In this document: one piece after another, positions 51,614-60,357 of the stretch
Numbering within the stretch: the first letter of the stretch is position 1
Layout of the letters: every line of letters starts with the position of its first letter
Origin: Corynebacterium terpenotabidum Y-11
GTDB taxonomy: Bacteria; Actinomycetota; Actinomycetes; Mycobacteriales; Mycobacteriaceae
DNA: 64,000 nt
Reading direction: 5' to 3'
NCBI RefSeq assembly: GCF_000418365.1
Contig: NC_021663.1
Coordinates: 496,001 to 560,000 of the forward strand
Notes under the pieces: model-generated
Database searches by the model: none
Told to the model about the DNA's origin: nothing
What the model saw: only the letters and a program-made list of their open reading frames with translations
Program-made: the position numbers and the translations under genes

Positions 51614-52615
51614 TCAGTCCATCTTCTGGATGGTTCTGTCGAGGGTGTCGTAGGTGAAGGCGGTCCGCAGCTCGGACAGTGCGTCCTCGTCGACGGTGAG
51701 GTACTCCGCCCCGTCCTCCGAGGTGCCCGGGTCCCCGGTCGGCAGTGTCATGAAGCGGAATTCGGAGATTTCCACTCCCCTGAGCTTCGTGAGCAGTGAG
51801 ACCATGCCGCGGGCATCGAGCCCGTCATCGACGGTGAGGTACGGGGACAGCTGATCGACCGCCCGGGTGACCTTGACCGGGTTGGTCAGAGTTCCGACCG
51901 AGACGAGCTTTGAGATCACTGCCTTGAGGAACGCCTGCTGGTTGCGTATCCGCTGGAAGTCACCGTCGGCGAAGGGATACCGGGCCCGGACGAAGGACAG
52001 TGCGCCGTCCCCGTCGAGGTGGTTCAACCCCTCGGGGAACGTCCGTCCGTAGCTGGTGAACTCCTTGTAGACCGGCACATCCACGCCACCCAGCGCATCA
52101 GTGAGGCCCCGGAACCCCTCGAAGTCGATGATCGCCACATGGTCGATCCGGACCCCGATGAGGTCATGGATGGTGGATACCGCGAGATTCGCACCGCCGT
52201 AGCTCATCGCGGCGTTGAGTTTGTCCTCCCCATGTCCCTTGATCGGCACCCAGAGATCCCGGGGTAGGGACACGACCTGGACGCCGCTGCCGTTCGCGGC
52301 GATGTGGGCGACCATGATCGCATCCGACCGGGTCCCGGTGATGCCCGCCTGGTCGGGGTCGTCCTCGCTGCGGGTGTCCGTGCCGAGGATGAGGATGTTG
52401 GTTCCCGGCCCGTCGGCGGCGTTCGGGCTCTGTAGCTCGGTGACGTTCAGCTGCTGGGTGCCCGAGTTCCACCGGTGCGCCAGGTAGCCCGCGAAGCCGA
52501 CGCAGCCCACGGCGATGACCAGCAGGATGCTGAGGATGGAGAGCAGTAGCTTCCGTGTCCGGGACCGGTGGGGGCGCGACGTTCCCCGGGGCTCGTCGGC
52601 CTCCGGGGTGTTCAT
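51614..52615 (-). CDS. LCP-family (LytR-CpsA-Psr) cell-wall ligase
   Basis: 333 residues from ATG 52615 (GAGG 6 nt upstream; ATG 52654 in frame). One membrane helix (LLLSILSILLVIAVGCVGFAG), then an extracellular LCP domain: ILILGTDTR, TRSDAIMV, VSLPRDLWVPI, KLNAAMSYGG, LDGDGALSFVRARYPFADGDFQRIRNQQ. LCP enzymes join arabinogalactan or teichoic polymers to peptidoglycan; the Arg/Asp residues that bind pyrophosphate are present. First chromosomal gene right of the element. Confidence 0.94.
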   Translation of the reverse strand: MNTPEADEPRGTSRPHRSRTRKLLLSILSILLVIAVGCVGFAGYLAHRWNSGTQQLNVTELQSPNAADGPGTNILILGTDTRSEDDPDQAGITGTRSDAIMVAHIAANGSGVQVVSLPRDLWVPIKGHGEDKLNAAMSYGGANLAVSTIHDLIGVRIDHVAIIDFEGFRGLTDALGGVDVPVYKEFTSYGRTFPEGLNHLDGDGALSFVRARYPFADGDFQRIRNQQAFLKAVISKLVSVGTLTNPVKVTRAVDQLSPYLTVDDGLDARGMVSLLTKLRGVEISEFRFMTLPTGDPGTSEDGAEYLTVDEDALSELRTAFTYDTLDRTIQKMD

Positions 52616-52787
52616 GGCGCGCCTCGTTCTTCGGCATCTGCCCGTCTTACTCATCGACGCGCCCCTGGCGGGGGAGAGTGTGGGCGCGTCTGATACTTCG
52701 GAAAAACCACAATATCTTCATATATACGATATAAAGTGGCGGTCTTCCCCGCAAGTCGTGAAGGGGGGTGACCTGGTCCCCCTCTGG

Positions 52788-52826
52788 CCCTGACTCCAGA
52801 CCCTGACTTGAGGCCCTGACTCCGGG
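52788..52826. repeat. Three tandem 13-bp units
   Basis: CCCTGACTCCAGA, CCCTGACTTGAGG and CCCTGACTCCGGG at 52788, 52801 and 52814, with a partial fourth. Function unknown. Confidence 0.75.
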
Positions 52827-52874
52827 CCCTCACGCAGCATCGATGCCGCCAGCGTCCTCCGACCAACGGTCACG

Positions 52875-52894
52875 CCCCCGTCGGCCGACGGGGG
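52875..52894. terminator. 20-bp perfect palindrome behind the BCCT gene
   Basis: CCCCCGTCGG/CCGACGGGGG without loop, 33 bp behind the stop. No T tract; terminator by position. Confidence 0.5.
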
Positions 52895-52926
52895 CAGGGT
52901 GACATCCTGTCGTGCGTGACGGGCTG

Positions 52927-54723
52927 CTACTCCGGCTCCTTCTTCCGGTTCAGGTCACCCTCAGCCAGCAGCTTCGTCGGGTCCTCGACGTACTCGGCTT
53001 CGACGGACTGCATGATGAACGGTTTTCCACCGTGTTCCTCGACGGCTTCGTGCGCCGAGTTCTCCAGCACGACCCGGGCCAGGTCGAAGTGGATGACCAT
53101 CGGGTCGCGGGAGAGATCCCGCCACAGGCTGACGCACAACAGCAGCAAAACCAGGAGGAACGGCACCGAGGAGACGATGGTGATGTTCTTCAGACCGTTG
53201 AGGGCTTCGGAGGGGTCGTCACCGCCGGCCAGCAGCATCGCCGCAGCGACGGCGCCGGTGGCGGTGCCCCAGAAGATGACGGTCTTGCGGGACGGGTCGA
53301 CCGCCCCGTTCTCCGACAGGCCGCCCATGACGATGGACGCCGAGTCCGCTCCGGTGATGAAGAAGATGGCGATGAGGGCCACCGTGAGGATCGTGACGAC
53401 GGTGAGCACCACGCCGGGCAGGCCGAGCTGTTCGAACATGTCGAACAGGACGGTGTCGAAGTTGATGTCCCCGCCGCCGGCCTCCTTCGACAGCATGTCG
53501 ACGGTGTTCCCGGCCCGTTCGGCGCGTTCCTGCAGCCCGATGGCACCGCCACCGAAGACGGCCAACCAGAGCAGGGAGACGGCGGAGGGGACCAGCAGGA
53601 TGCCGACGACGAACTGCCGGATGGTACGTCCGCGGGAGATCCGGGCGATGAAGATGCCGACGAACGGCGTCCACGAGATGAACCAGGCCCAGTAGAAGAC
53701 CGTCCACCCGGCCATCCATTCTTGCAGTTCGGGCTGCTCGTCCGAGGCGGTGCGGGACGCCATATGCGGCAGCTCGCCGACGAAGTTGCCGATGGTCTGC
53801 GGGATGACGTTGAGGATGAACAGCGTCGGACCACCGATGAACACGAGGACGGCGAGCAGCAGGGCGAGCACCATGTTGATGTTCGACAGCCACTGGATGC
53901 CCCGGGAGATACCGGAGACGGCGGAGGCGACGAAGCAGGCGGTGAGAATGGCGATGATGACGATGAGGACGGAGCTGCCGACGGAGTCCATGAACCCGGC
54001 GGAGACAATGCCGCCGCCGATCTGCAGGGCGCCGAGCCCGAGGGAACAGGCGGAGCCGAAGAGCGTGGCGAGGATGGCGAGAATGTTGATCGCCCGGCCG
54101 CCCGGACCGTTGACGATGCTGCGTCCGAAGAGGGACTCGAACATCGAGGAGAACAGCTGGGTGCGACCCAGGCGGAAGGTGGAGTAGGCGACACCGAGGC
54201 CGACGAGGGCGTACATGGACCAGGGGAACAGGGACCAGTGGAACAGGGCGGTGCCCATCGCGGTGACGCCGGCCTCCGGGGTCTGTCCGGTGACGGTGTC
54301 CGGCGGCGGAAACATGTAGAAGTACAGCGGTTCGCCGACGCCGTAGAACACCAGGCCGATACCCATACCGGTGGCGAACATCATCGAGATCCAGGAGATG
54401 GTGCGGTATTCGGGCGCCTCGCCATTGCGTCCCAGTGGGATGCGGCCGCGGCGGGACAGGGCGACGACGAGGATGAACAGGGTGATGAAGGCGGCGGCGA
54501 TGACGAAGAGCCAGCCGAGGTTGGCGACGGTCCAGTCGAGCATGGATGAGGCGACGGAACCCAGGCCCGCCGGGGCGGCGAAGCCCCAGATGACGAAGGA
54601 CACGGCGAGGACGGCGGCGAATCCGAAGACCCATCCGTCGAGTCTGGGTGGAAGTCGGAAGGGACGGCGGCCGTGGGACTTCTGCAGTTCGTTGAGCAGA
54701 TGGGCTGTTTCCTGGTGGGACAT
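52927..54723 (-). CDS. BCCT-family osmolyte transporter
   Basis: 598 residues, 12 membrane helices. BCCT signatures: GMGIGLVFYGVGEPL, the substrate-box Trp-rich WTVFYWAWFISWTPFVG and FFITGADSASIVMG. Imports betaine, ectoine or similar compounds with sodium ions. The charged C-terminal tail (HEAVEEHGGKPFIMQSVEAEYVE region) may sense osmotic state as in BetP, though it is shorter. C. glutamicum has BetP, EctP and LcoP; which one this equals cannot be decided here. ATG 54723 has a TGCGTA-T-TACGCA palindrome 25 bp upstream. Confidence 0.94.
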   Translation of the reverse strand: MSHQETAHLLNELQKSHGRRPFRLPPRLDGWVFGFAAVLAVSFVIWGFAAPAGLGSVASSMLDWTVANLGWLFVIAAAFITLFILVVALSRRGRIPLGRNGEAPEYRTISWISMMFATGMGIGLVFYGVGEPLYFYMFPPPDTVTGQTPEAGVTAMGTALFHWSLFPWSMYALVGLGVAYSTFRLGRTQLFSSMFESLFGRSIVNGPGGRAINILAILATLFGSACSLGLGALQIGGGIVSAGFMDSVGSSVLIVIIAILTACFVASAVSGISRGIQWLSNINMVLALLLAVLVFIGGPTLFILNVIPQTIGNFVGELPHMASRTASDEQPELQEWMAGWTVFYWAWFISWTPFVGIFIARISRGRTIRQFVVGILLVPSAVSLLWLAVFGGGAIGLQERAERAGNTVDMLSKEAGGGDINFDTVLFDMFEQLGLPGVVLTVVTILTVALIAIFFITGADSASIVMGGLSENGAVDPSRKTVIFWGTATGAVAAAMLLAGGDDPSEALNGLKNITIVSSVPFLLVLLLLCVSLWRDLSRDPMVIHFDLARVVLENSAHEAVEEHGGKPFIMQSVEAEYVEDPTKLLAEGDLNRKKEPE

Positions 54724-54747
54724 GGCAGTGGTTCCTTCGGGGAAGTC

Positions 54748-54760
54748 TGCGTATTACGCA
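54748..54760. promoter_or_regulatory. Palindrome upstream of the BCCT gene
   Basis: TGCGTATTACGCA is a perfect 6-1-6 inverted repeat 25 bp before the start. It may be an operator; the binding protein is unknown. Confidence 0.4.
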
Positions 54761-54906
54761 ACAGTAGTTATTCTGCGCAACACCGGGGCGTAGCCAACGC
54801 TAACCTGCCGCGTGACCTGCCGCACTCCGGACGGCGTCGTCCGCGCGTAAAAACCTCGTTACATCGTGTGACATATGCAGTTCATCTGATCCGTGCCCCC
54901 ACCGGC

Positions 54907-56190
54907 TCAGCGCGCCAGCTTCACCAGCATCGCCAGGCCGACGAGCAGCACCAGACCGATGCCGAGGATGCCGGCGCGATCAGTGCCGGCCAGCCCGGTG
55001 AAGACGGCGAAGGCCGCGGGGGCGAGCCAGCTCACCGCGCGACCGGTGGTGGCGTAGAGGCCGAACATCTCGCCTTCGCGCCCCGGCGGGCACATCCGCG
55101 ACAGGCAGGACCGCGACGCGGACTGTGCCGGGCCGACGAAAAGGCACAGGATCAGCCCGAAAATCCAGAACATCGCCGCGCCGTCGACGATGAACAGGAC
55201 CAGGGCATCTGCCACCATGAGTGCCAGGGAGACGGCGATGACGGGTACCGGGCCGAAACGGTCGTCGAGGCGTCCGGCGACCAGGGCGCCGAGCGCGGCG
55301 ATGATGTTCGCCGCCACGCCGAAGATGAGGACATCGGCGTCCGACAACCCGTAGACCGAGACCGCGAGGATCGCCCCGAAGGTGAACACGCCGGCCAGAC
55401 CGTCGCGGAAGACCGCCGAGGAGATGAGGAACCACACCGCCTTCCGGTCGGTACGCCACAACACGCCGATGTCCCGGAACAGGGCCCGGTAGGACGCCGT
55501 CCACCCGGTCGCATCGGAGCCGTTCGGTTCAATTTCGGGCACCCGGCGGAAGACGGGGAGGGCCGACAGGAGGAACCAGACCGCGGCCAGCAGAGCAACG
55601 ATACGGACGTTCCAACCGTTGTCGGTGGTGATACCGAACAGTCCGCGGCTGTCCCCGTCACCGGCGATGAACCCCAGGTAGCAGATGAGCAGCAGGATGA
55701 TACCGCCGCCGTAGCCCAACGCCCAGCCGAAGCCGGAGACCCGGCCGACATTCTCCTTCGTGGAGACCTGGTTGAGCATGGCGAAGTAGCCGACCTCGGC
55801 GAACTGGAAGGTCACCGAGGCCACCGCCATGAGCGTCACCCCGAGCCAGAAATAGCCCGGGGCGTCGTTACCGACGAAGACCAGCAGGAACATGAGGGCG
55901 ACCGTGACGAGCGTCCACATCCGGACGGCGCTGCGCCGTTTTCCACGGGCATCGGCGCGACGTCCGACGACCGGGGCGGTCACGGCGATGGCCACGCCGG
56001 CGACAGCGATGGCGGCGCTGTACCAGGTGGACGCGCTGACGCTGCCCGACAATGTATCGCCGACCGAGTCGGTGAGGTAGACGGAGAAGATAAAGGTGAC
56101 CAGCACCGCGTTGAAGGCGGCGGACCCGAAGTCCCAGAACGCCCACGCGGTGACGGTACGACGGTCGGTCTTCACAGCAGGGGTGCTCAT
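54907..56190 (-). CDS. MFS transporter, UMF1 (Atg22-like) family
   Basis: 427 residues, 12 membrane helices. RRTVTAWAFWDFGSAAFNAVLVTFIFSVYL at the start (shown in parts: AWAFWDFGSAAFN) is typical of the UMF1 family, with GRVSGFGWALGYGGGI in helix 5. Transport substrate unknown; yeast Atg22 exports amino acids from the vacuole. Divergent from crtB with about 100 bp between. Confidence 0.88.
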   Translation of the reverse strand: MSTPAVKTDRRTVTAWAFWDFGSAAFNAVLVTFIFSVYLTDSVGDTLSGSVSASTWYSAAIAVAGVAIAVTAPVVGRRADARGKRRSAVRMWTLVTVALMFLLVFVGNDAPGYFWLGVTLMAVASVTFQFAEVGYFAMLNQVSTKENVGRVSGFGWALGYGGGIILLLICYLGFIAGDGDSRGLFGITTDNGWNVRIVALLAAVWFLLSALPVFRRVPEIEPNGSDATGWTASYRALFRDIGVLWRTDRKAVWFLISSAVFRDGLAGVFTFGAILAVSVYGLSDADVLIFGVAANIIAALGALVAGRLDDRFGPVPVIAVSLALMVADALVLFIVDGAAMFWIFGLILCLFVGPAQSASRSCLSRMCPPGREGEMFGLYATTGRAVSWLAPAAFAVFTGLAGTDRAGILGIGLVLLVGLAMLVKLAR

Positions 56191-56289
56191 GATTCAGAGG
56201 ATACGGTGCGCGGGGAAACTACCGGCGGGCACCACCCGGGGCCTACCCGGGGCTACACCCGGTGACCCGCACCCCGGTACGGTTGACCC

Positions 56290-57138
56290 GTGACGAGAAC
56301 GACGCATCAACAGTACGACGAACTGGCGGACCGGGTGGCCGCAGGCGTCATCCGTCAGTACTCCACCTCCTTCACCCTGGCGTCCCGCCTACTGAGCCCG
56401 CCGGTGCGACGCGACGTGGACAATCTCTACGCCGTGGTCCGCATTGCCGACGAGATCGTCGACGGTGCAGCACAGCAGGACCGGCACCAGCTCCTCGACG
56501 ACTACGAGGACGCCGTGCTCACCGCAGCCGACCACCCGTTCCACACTGACCCGGTGCTCCACGCGTTCGCCGGCACCTCCCGCCGCTGCCACCTTGACCC
56601 GGACCACCTGCGGGCCTTCTTCGCCTCGATGCGTGCCGACCTTACCCCCGTCATCCACGACGAGGCGTCCCTCGCCACCTACATCCACGGGTCTGCCGAG
56701 GTCATCGGCCTCATGTGCCTCGACATCTTCACCACCCACGGGGCAGTCACCGCTGACCGGGGATGGCTCGCCGACGGTGCGACCGCGCTCGGCGCGGCGT
56801 TCCAGAAGATCAACTTCCTCCGCGACATCGGCCCGGACACCACTGCCCTGCACCGTTCCTACCTTCCCGCACCCCTCACCGAGGAGGCGAAGAACGCACT
56901 CCTCGACGACTGCGTCGCCGGGTTGGACGCCGGGGCCGAACGCATCCCCGCCCTGCCGCGGGGCGCCCGTGCCGGGGTGGCCGCCGCGATCTCCGTGTAC
57001 CGCGAACTCGTCGCCGAACTCCGCCGCACACCGGTCGCCGCACTCACCGGCCCTGATGCGGTGCGGGTGAGCGTCCCGGGTCCGCGCAAGGCGCTACTCA
57101 CCGCCTCGGCGGCGACGACGGCGGTGTTCCGTGGCTGA
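56290..57138 (+). CDS. crtB: Phytoene synthase CrtB
   Basis: 282 residues. Squalene/phytoene synthase fold with both Asp-rich motifs (RIADEIVD and NFLRDIGPD), LYAVVRIAD and YSTSFTLASRLL. It joins two geranylgeranyl diphosphates to phytoene. GTG 56290 has TACGGT 6 nt upstream (56278-56283), so leaderless. It overlaps crtI by 8 bp, so the two enzymes are cotranslated. No crtE, crtEb or crtY gene is in the window. Confidence 0.95.
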   Translation: MTRTTHQQYDELADRVAAGVIRQYSTSFTLASRLLSPPVRRDVDNLYAVVRIADEIVDGAAQQDRHQLLDDYEDAVLTAADHPFHTDPVLHAFAGTSRRCHLDPDHLRAFFASMRADLTPVIHDEASLATYIHGSAEVIGLMCLDIFTTHGAVTADRGWLADGATALGAAFQKINFLRDIGPDTTALHRSYLPAPLTEEAKNALLDDCVAGLDAGAERIPALPRGARAGVAAAISVYRELVAELRRTPVAALTGPDAVRVSVPGPRKALLTASAATTAVFRG

Positions 57139-58738
57139 GCGCACCAGAGTCGTCGTCATCGGAGGTGGTGTGGCCGGCCTGGCCACCGCCGGCCTCCTCG
57201 CCCGGGACGGGTACCGGGTCACTGTCCTGGAACGGACCGACGCCACCGGAGGACGTGCCGGATCGCTGACTGTCGCCGACGACCCCGCGGCCGCCGGCTT
57301 CCGGTGGGACACCGGCCCGAGCTGGTACCTCATGCCGGAGGCTTTCGACCGGTTCTTCGAGCTCATGGGCACGAGAACAGAGGACCAGCTCGAGCTTGTG
57401 GACCTGGAACCCGGGTACCGCGTCCTCCCCGAAGGCCTGCCCCCGGTGGATGTGCCGGTGGGGGTTGACCGCATCGCCGCCCTGTTCGAGGAACTGGAAC
57501 CGGGTGCCGGGGAGGAGGTTCGTCGCTACCTGGCAGAGGCCGGCGACACCTACCGCATCGCCGTGGAACGTTTCCTCTACACCCACTTCTCCTCCCCGGC
57601 GCCTTTCCTGCACTGGAGTGTGCTGCGCCGCGCCGGGCGGCTGGTCCGCCTGCTGCTCGGCTCCCTGGAGAATCTGGTCGACCGGCGGTTCACCGACCGG
57701 CGGTTGCGGCAGATCCTCAGCTATCCGGCGGTGTTCCTCTCCTCCCGCCCGGCGGACACCCCCGCCCTGTACCAGTTGATGAGCTACACCGACCTCGTCC
57801 AGGGCGTGCAGTACCCGCTCGGCGGGTTCACCGCGCTTGTGGACGCCCTGCACCGGCTGGCTGTGGAGCATGGTGCGCAGATCCGTACCGGGGTGGAGGT
57901 GACGCGGATCCTCACGGACCGGGCCTCGGCCAATCCCTTGCGCAGGATCCCCGGTCTCGGACGGATCGTCCCGGACCGCGCCCGGGCCACCGGCGTGCTT
58001 CTCTCCGACGGTACGGAGATTGCGGCGGATGTGGTGGTCAGCGCCGCTGACCTGCACCACACCGAGACCGCACTGCTGCCTGCCGGCCTGCGCACCTACC
58101 CGGAACGGCACTGGACCACCCGGAACCCGGGGGTCGGGGCGGTTGTGGTGATGCTCGGTGTGCGCGGCGAGCTGCCGGAGCTGGCGCACCACACCCTGAT
58201 CTTCAGCGAGGACTGGACGCCCGACTTCGCAGCGGTCTTTGACAGTGTGCCGGGCGGAACCGGGGCATCTAACTCGGTGTACGTCTCGCGTCCCTCGGCC
58301 ACCGACCCTGACGTCGCCCCCGACGGACACGAGAACCTGTTCATCCTGGTCCCGGTGGCCGCCGATCCCACGATGGGGCACGGGGACGCCTACGCCGACG
58401 GTGCCGCGTCCGACCAGGTGACCCGGATCGCGGACGCCGCGGTCGCCCTGGTCGCGGCACGGGCCGGGATCGACGACCTGGCGTCCCGCATCATCGTCCG
58501 ACGTACTCTCGGCCCTGCTGATTTCGCCGAGCGGTATCACTCCTGGCACGGCTGGGCGCTGGGGCTGGCCCACACGCTGAGGCAGTCGGCGTTCCTGCGG
58601 GGAACGAACAACTCCCGGGCGGTGGCGAACCTGTACTACGCAGGGTCGACCACCACACCGGGAGTCGGGGTGCCGATGTGCCTGATCAGTGCGGAGAACG
58701 TGCTGAACAGGCTCAGGGCGGCGGGCGGGTCCATCTAG
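57131..58738 (+). CDS. crtI: Phytoene desaturase CrtI
   Basis: 535 residues from GTG 57131. N-terminal FAD-binding motif VVVIGGGVAGLATAGLLARDG, then GGRAGS, WDTGPSWYLMPE, and the C-terminal bacterial-type desaturase signature NLYYAGSTTTPGVGVPMCL. It oxidises phytoene towards lycopene. Overlaps crtB at its start and is convergent with the L,D-transpeptidase gene (4-bp overlap). Confidence 0.95.
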   Translation: MAERTRVVVIGGGVAGLATAGLLARDGYRVTVLERTDATGGRAGSLTVADDPAAAGFRWDTGPSWYLMPEAFDRFFELMGTRTEDQLELVDLEPGYRVLPEGLPPVDVPVGVDRIAALFEELEPGAGEEVRRYLAEAGDTYRIAVERFLYTHFSSPAPFLHWSVLRRAGRLVRLLLGSLENLVDRRFTDRRLRQILSYPAVFLSSRPADTPALYQLMSYTDLVQGVQYPLGGFTALVDALHRLAVEHGAQIRTGVEVTRILTDRASANPLRRIPGLGRIVPDRARATGVLLSDGTEIAADVVVSAADLHHTETALLPAGLRTYPERHWTTRNPGVGAVVVMLGVRGELPELAHHTLIFSEDWTPDFAAVFDSVPGGTGASNSVYVSRPSATDPDVAPDGHENLFILVPVAADPTMGHGDAYADGAASDQVTRIADAAVALVAARAGIDDLASRIIVRRTLGPADFAERYHSWHGWALGLAHTLRQSAFLRGTNNSRAVANLYYAGSTTTPGVGVPMCLISAENVLNRLRAAGGSI

Positions 58739-59457
58739 TAGATGAAGACCTCGTCGCCCTCCTGGAGGTTGTCGAAGAAGACGGCTGAGTCGTTGCCGCC
58801 GAGGTGGATGCAGCCGGCGGAGTCGACGTCCGGGTCGCCGGAGTGGAAGGCGTGGCCGGACCAGGTGAAGTACACCGAATTCGGCATCGGGGCGTCGTTG
58901 AACTCGTGGCTGACCTCGTCCTTGACCTTGTAGGTCACGTAGAAGGTGCCGCGGGGGGTCTCGGTATCCTCCCCGGGGGCTCCGGAGGAGATGTAGACCG
59001 GACCGTAGAAGGTGTCGTCGCCGTTCTTCAGCCAGGCGCGACGCCCATCGAGGTCGACGCAGGCCTTCGCGGTGACCGGGCAGGGGGTGTTGGTCGTGTC
59101 ATTCCAGGCGTCCTGCCGGGCCTGCTCGGCGGCGGCGGCCTCGGCCGCGGCCTGCTCGGCGGCACGCTGGTCCAGGGCGCCGGGGGCGACGACGTCGGTC
59201 AGGTTGGTGACACCCTGCTCGTAGACGTCGCGGAACTGCTCAGGCACCTCGGCGGCCTGGTCCTGGGCGGAGTCGTGGGCGTCGAGTGCGCCCTCGGCAA
59301 TCTGGGCGTTGAGGTCATCGACGGGGGATGCCATAGCGGGTGCGGCACCGAGGCCGGCAAGAGCGGCCGTCGAGGCGCCCACCAGGGCAATGTTCCGCCG
59401 GGTGTGGGTGGCGTTCGCGGCACGGTGGCGGCCGCGGTAAGTGTAGTTGGAAGTCAC
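58735..59457 (-). CDS. L,D-transpeptidase (YkuD), secreted
   Basis: 240 residues from GTG 59457. Basic N-terminus and signal peptide (IALVGASTAALAGLGAAPAMA), an Ala/Gln-rich helical linker, then a YkuD domain with the catalytic motif HAFHSGDPDVDSAGCIHL (His ... Ser-x-Gly-Cys). It forms 3-3 cross-links in peptidoglycan. TAGAGT lies 8 nt before the GTG on the coding strand, so leaderless. Small single-domain form compared with mycobacterial LdtMt2. Confidence 0.92.
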   Translation of the reverse strand: MTSNYTYRGRHRAANATHTRRNIALVGASTAALAGLGAAPAMASPVDDLNAQIAEGALDAHDSAQDQAAEVPEQFRDVYEQGVTNLTDVVAPGALDQRAAEQAAAEAAAAEQARQDAWNDTTNTPCPVTAKACVDLDGRRAWLKNGDDTFYGPVYISSGAPGEDTETPRGTFYVTYKVKDEVSHEFNDAPMPNSVYFTWSGHAFHSGDPDVDSAGCIHLGGNDSAVFFDNLQEGDEVFIY

Positions 59458-59501
59458 GGCCAACGACTCTAGTCGGTCACGGTTTGATAAACCACCTGGA
59501 A

Positions 59502-59517
59502 GCGACAGATCTGTCGC
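59502..59517. promoter_or_regulatory. 16-bp perfect palindrome between ldt and phoR
   Basis: GCGACAGATCTGTCGC lies in the 147-bp gap of two divergent genes, about 45 bp from the transpeptidase start. A candidate operator acting on one or both. Confidence 0.5.
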
Positions 59518-59604
59518 AGTCCCCGGCAAACCCAGGGGAGTTACACAGGTAGAATACAGCGGGAATGCACCCCACTACCGGGCTATGCCGCCAGACTAGG
59601 AATC

Positions 59605-60330
59605 ATGACCGTGCCGCTTACACATCAGAACTCCTCCGCCACCGACACCCGCGTCCTCGTGGTCGATGACGAGTCGAATATCGCCGATCTCATCAAGGCC
59701 CGTCTAGAGTTCCAGGACTTCGAGGTGCGGACCGCCAATGACGGGGCCTCCGCGTTGGAGATCGCCAAGGAGTTCCGACCGGACGCCTACATTCTCGACG
59801 TGATGATGCCGGAGATGGACGGGTTCACCGTCCTCAGCAAACTGCGTGAGGCAGGCGACGAAGCGCCCGTACTGTTCCTCACCGCGAAGGACGCCGTCGA
59901 CGACCGCATCCACGGCCTGACCCTCGGCGCCGACGACTACGTGACCAAGCCCTTCGCCCTGGAGGAGGTCATCACCCGGCTGCGGGTGATCCTGCGTCGG
60001 GTGCAGCCGGAGGAGAAGGAGGACGAGTCGCTCATCTCCTACGCCGATCTCACCCTGTCCGACGACATGCACGAGGTCACGAAGGCCGGCCAGGTGGTGG
60101 ACCTGTCACCCACCGAGTTCAAGCTGCTGCGGTACCTGCTCATCAACGCTGAAGTGGTGGTGAGCAAGTCGAAGATCCTCGACGCCGTGTGGGAGTACGA
60201 CTTCGGTGGGGACGGCAATGTGGTGGAATCCTACGTCTCCTACCTGCGCCGCAAGATCGACACGGAGGACCCGCACCTGATCCACACCGTCCGTGGTGTC
60301 GGCTACGTCCTGCGCATGCCGCGTAACTGA
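59605..60330 (+). CDS. phoR: Response regulator PhoR (PhoP of mycobacteria)
   Basis: 241 residues. Receiver domain with VLVVDDESNI, phospho-acceptor Asp in YILDVMMPEMDGF and Lys in DDYVTKPF; OmpR-type winged helix with LSPTEFKLLRYLLINAEVVVSK (shown in part) and SYVSYLRRKIDTEDPHLIHT. It is very close to M. tuberculosis PhoP; in C. glutamicum the same regulator of phosphate starvation is named PhoR and pairs with PhoS. A TAGAAT box near 59550 may be its -10. Followed by the kinase after 27 bp. Confidence 0.88.
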   Translation: MTVPLTHQNSSATDTRVLVVDDESNIADLIKARLEFQDFEVRTANDGASALEIAKEFRPDAYILDVMMPEMDGFTVLSKLREAGDEAPVLFLTAKDAVDDRIHGLTLGADDYVTKPFALEEVITRLRVILRRVQPEEKEDESLISYADLTLSDDMHEVTKAGQVVDLSPTEFKLLRYLLINAEVVVSKSKILDAVWEYDFGGDGNVVESYVSYLRRKIDTEDPHLIHTVRGVGYVLRMPRN

Positions 60331-60357
60331 CCGACCCCGCTGAAGGGAACAGACCAC

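Larger units (their letters stand above)
52616..52926. other. Gene-free stretch between LCP and BCCT genes
   Basis: About 310 bp. It contains an AT-rich part (52707-52736, likely the LCP promoter region), three tandem 13-bp units CCCTGACTCCAGA and variants (52788-52826) and the 20-bp palindrome at 52875-52894. Confidence 0.6.

Noticed and set aside
52912..56265. Two long plus-strand open frames opposite the BCCT and MFS genes
   Set aside because: Asp/Gly/Glu-rich antisense frames of membrane protein genes; the minus-strand products show clear family motifs.
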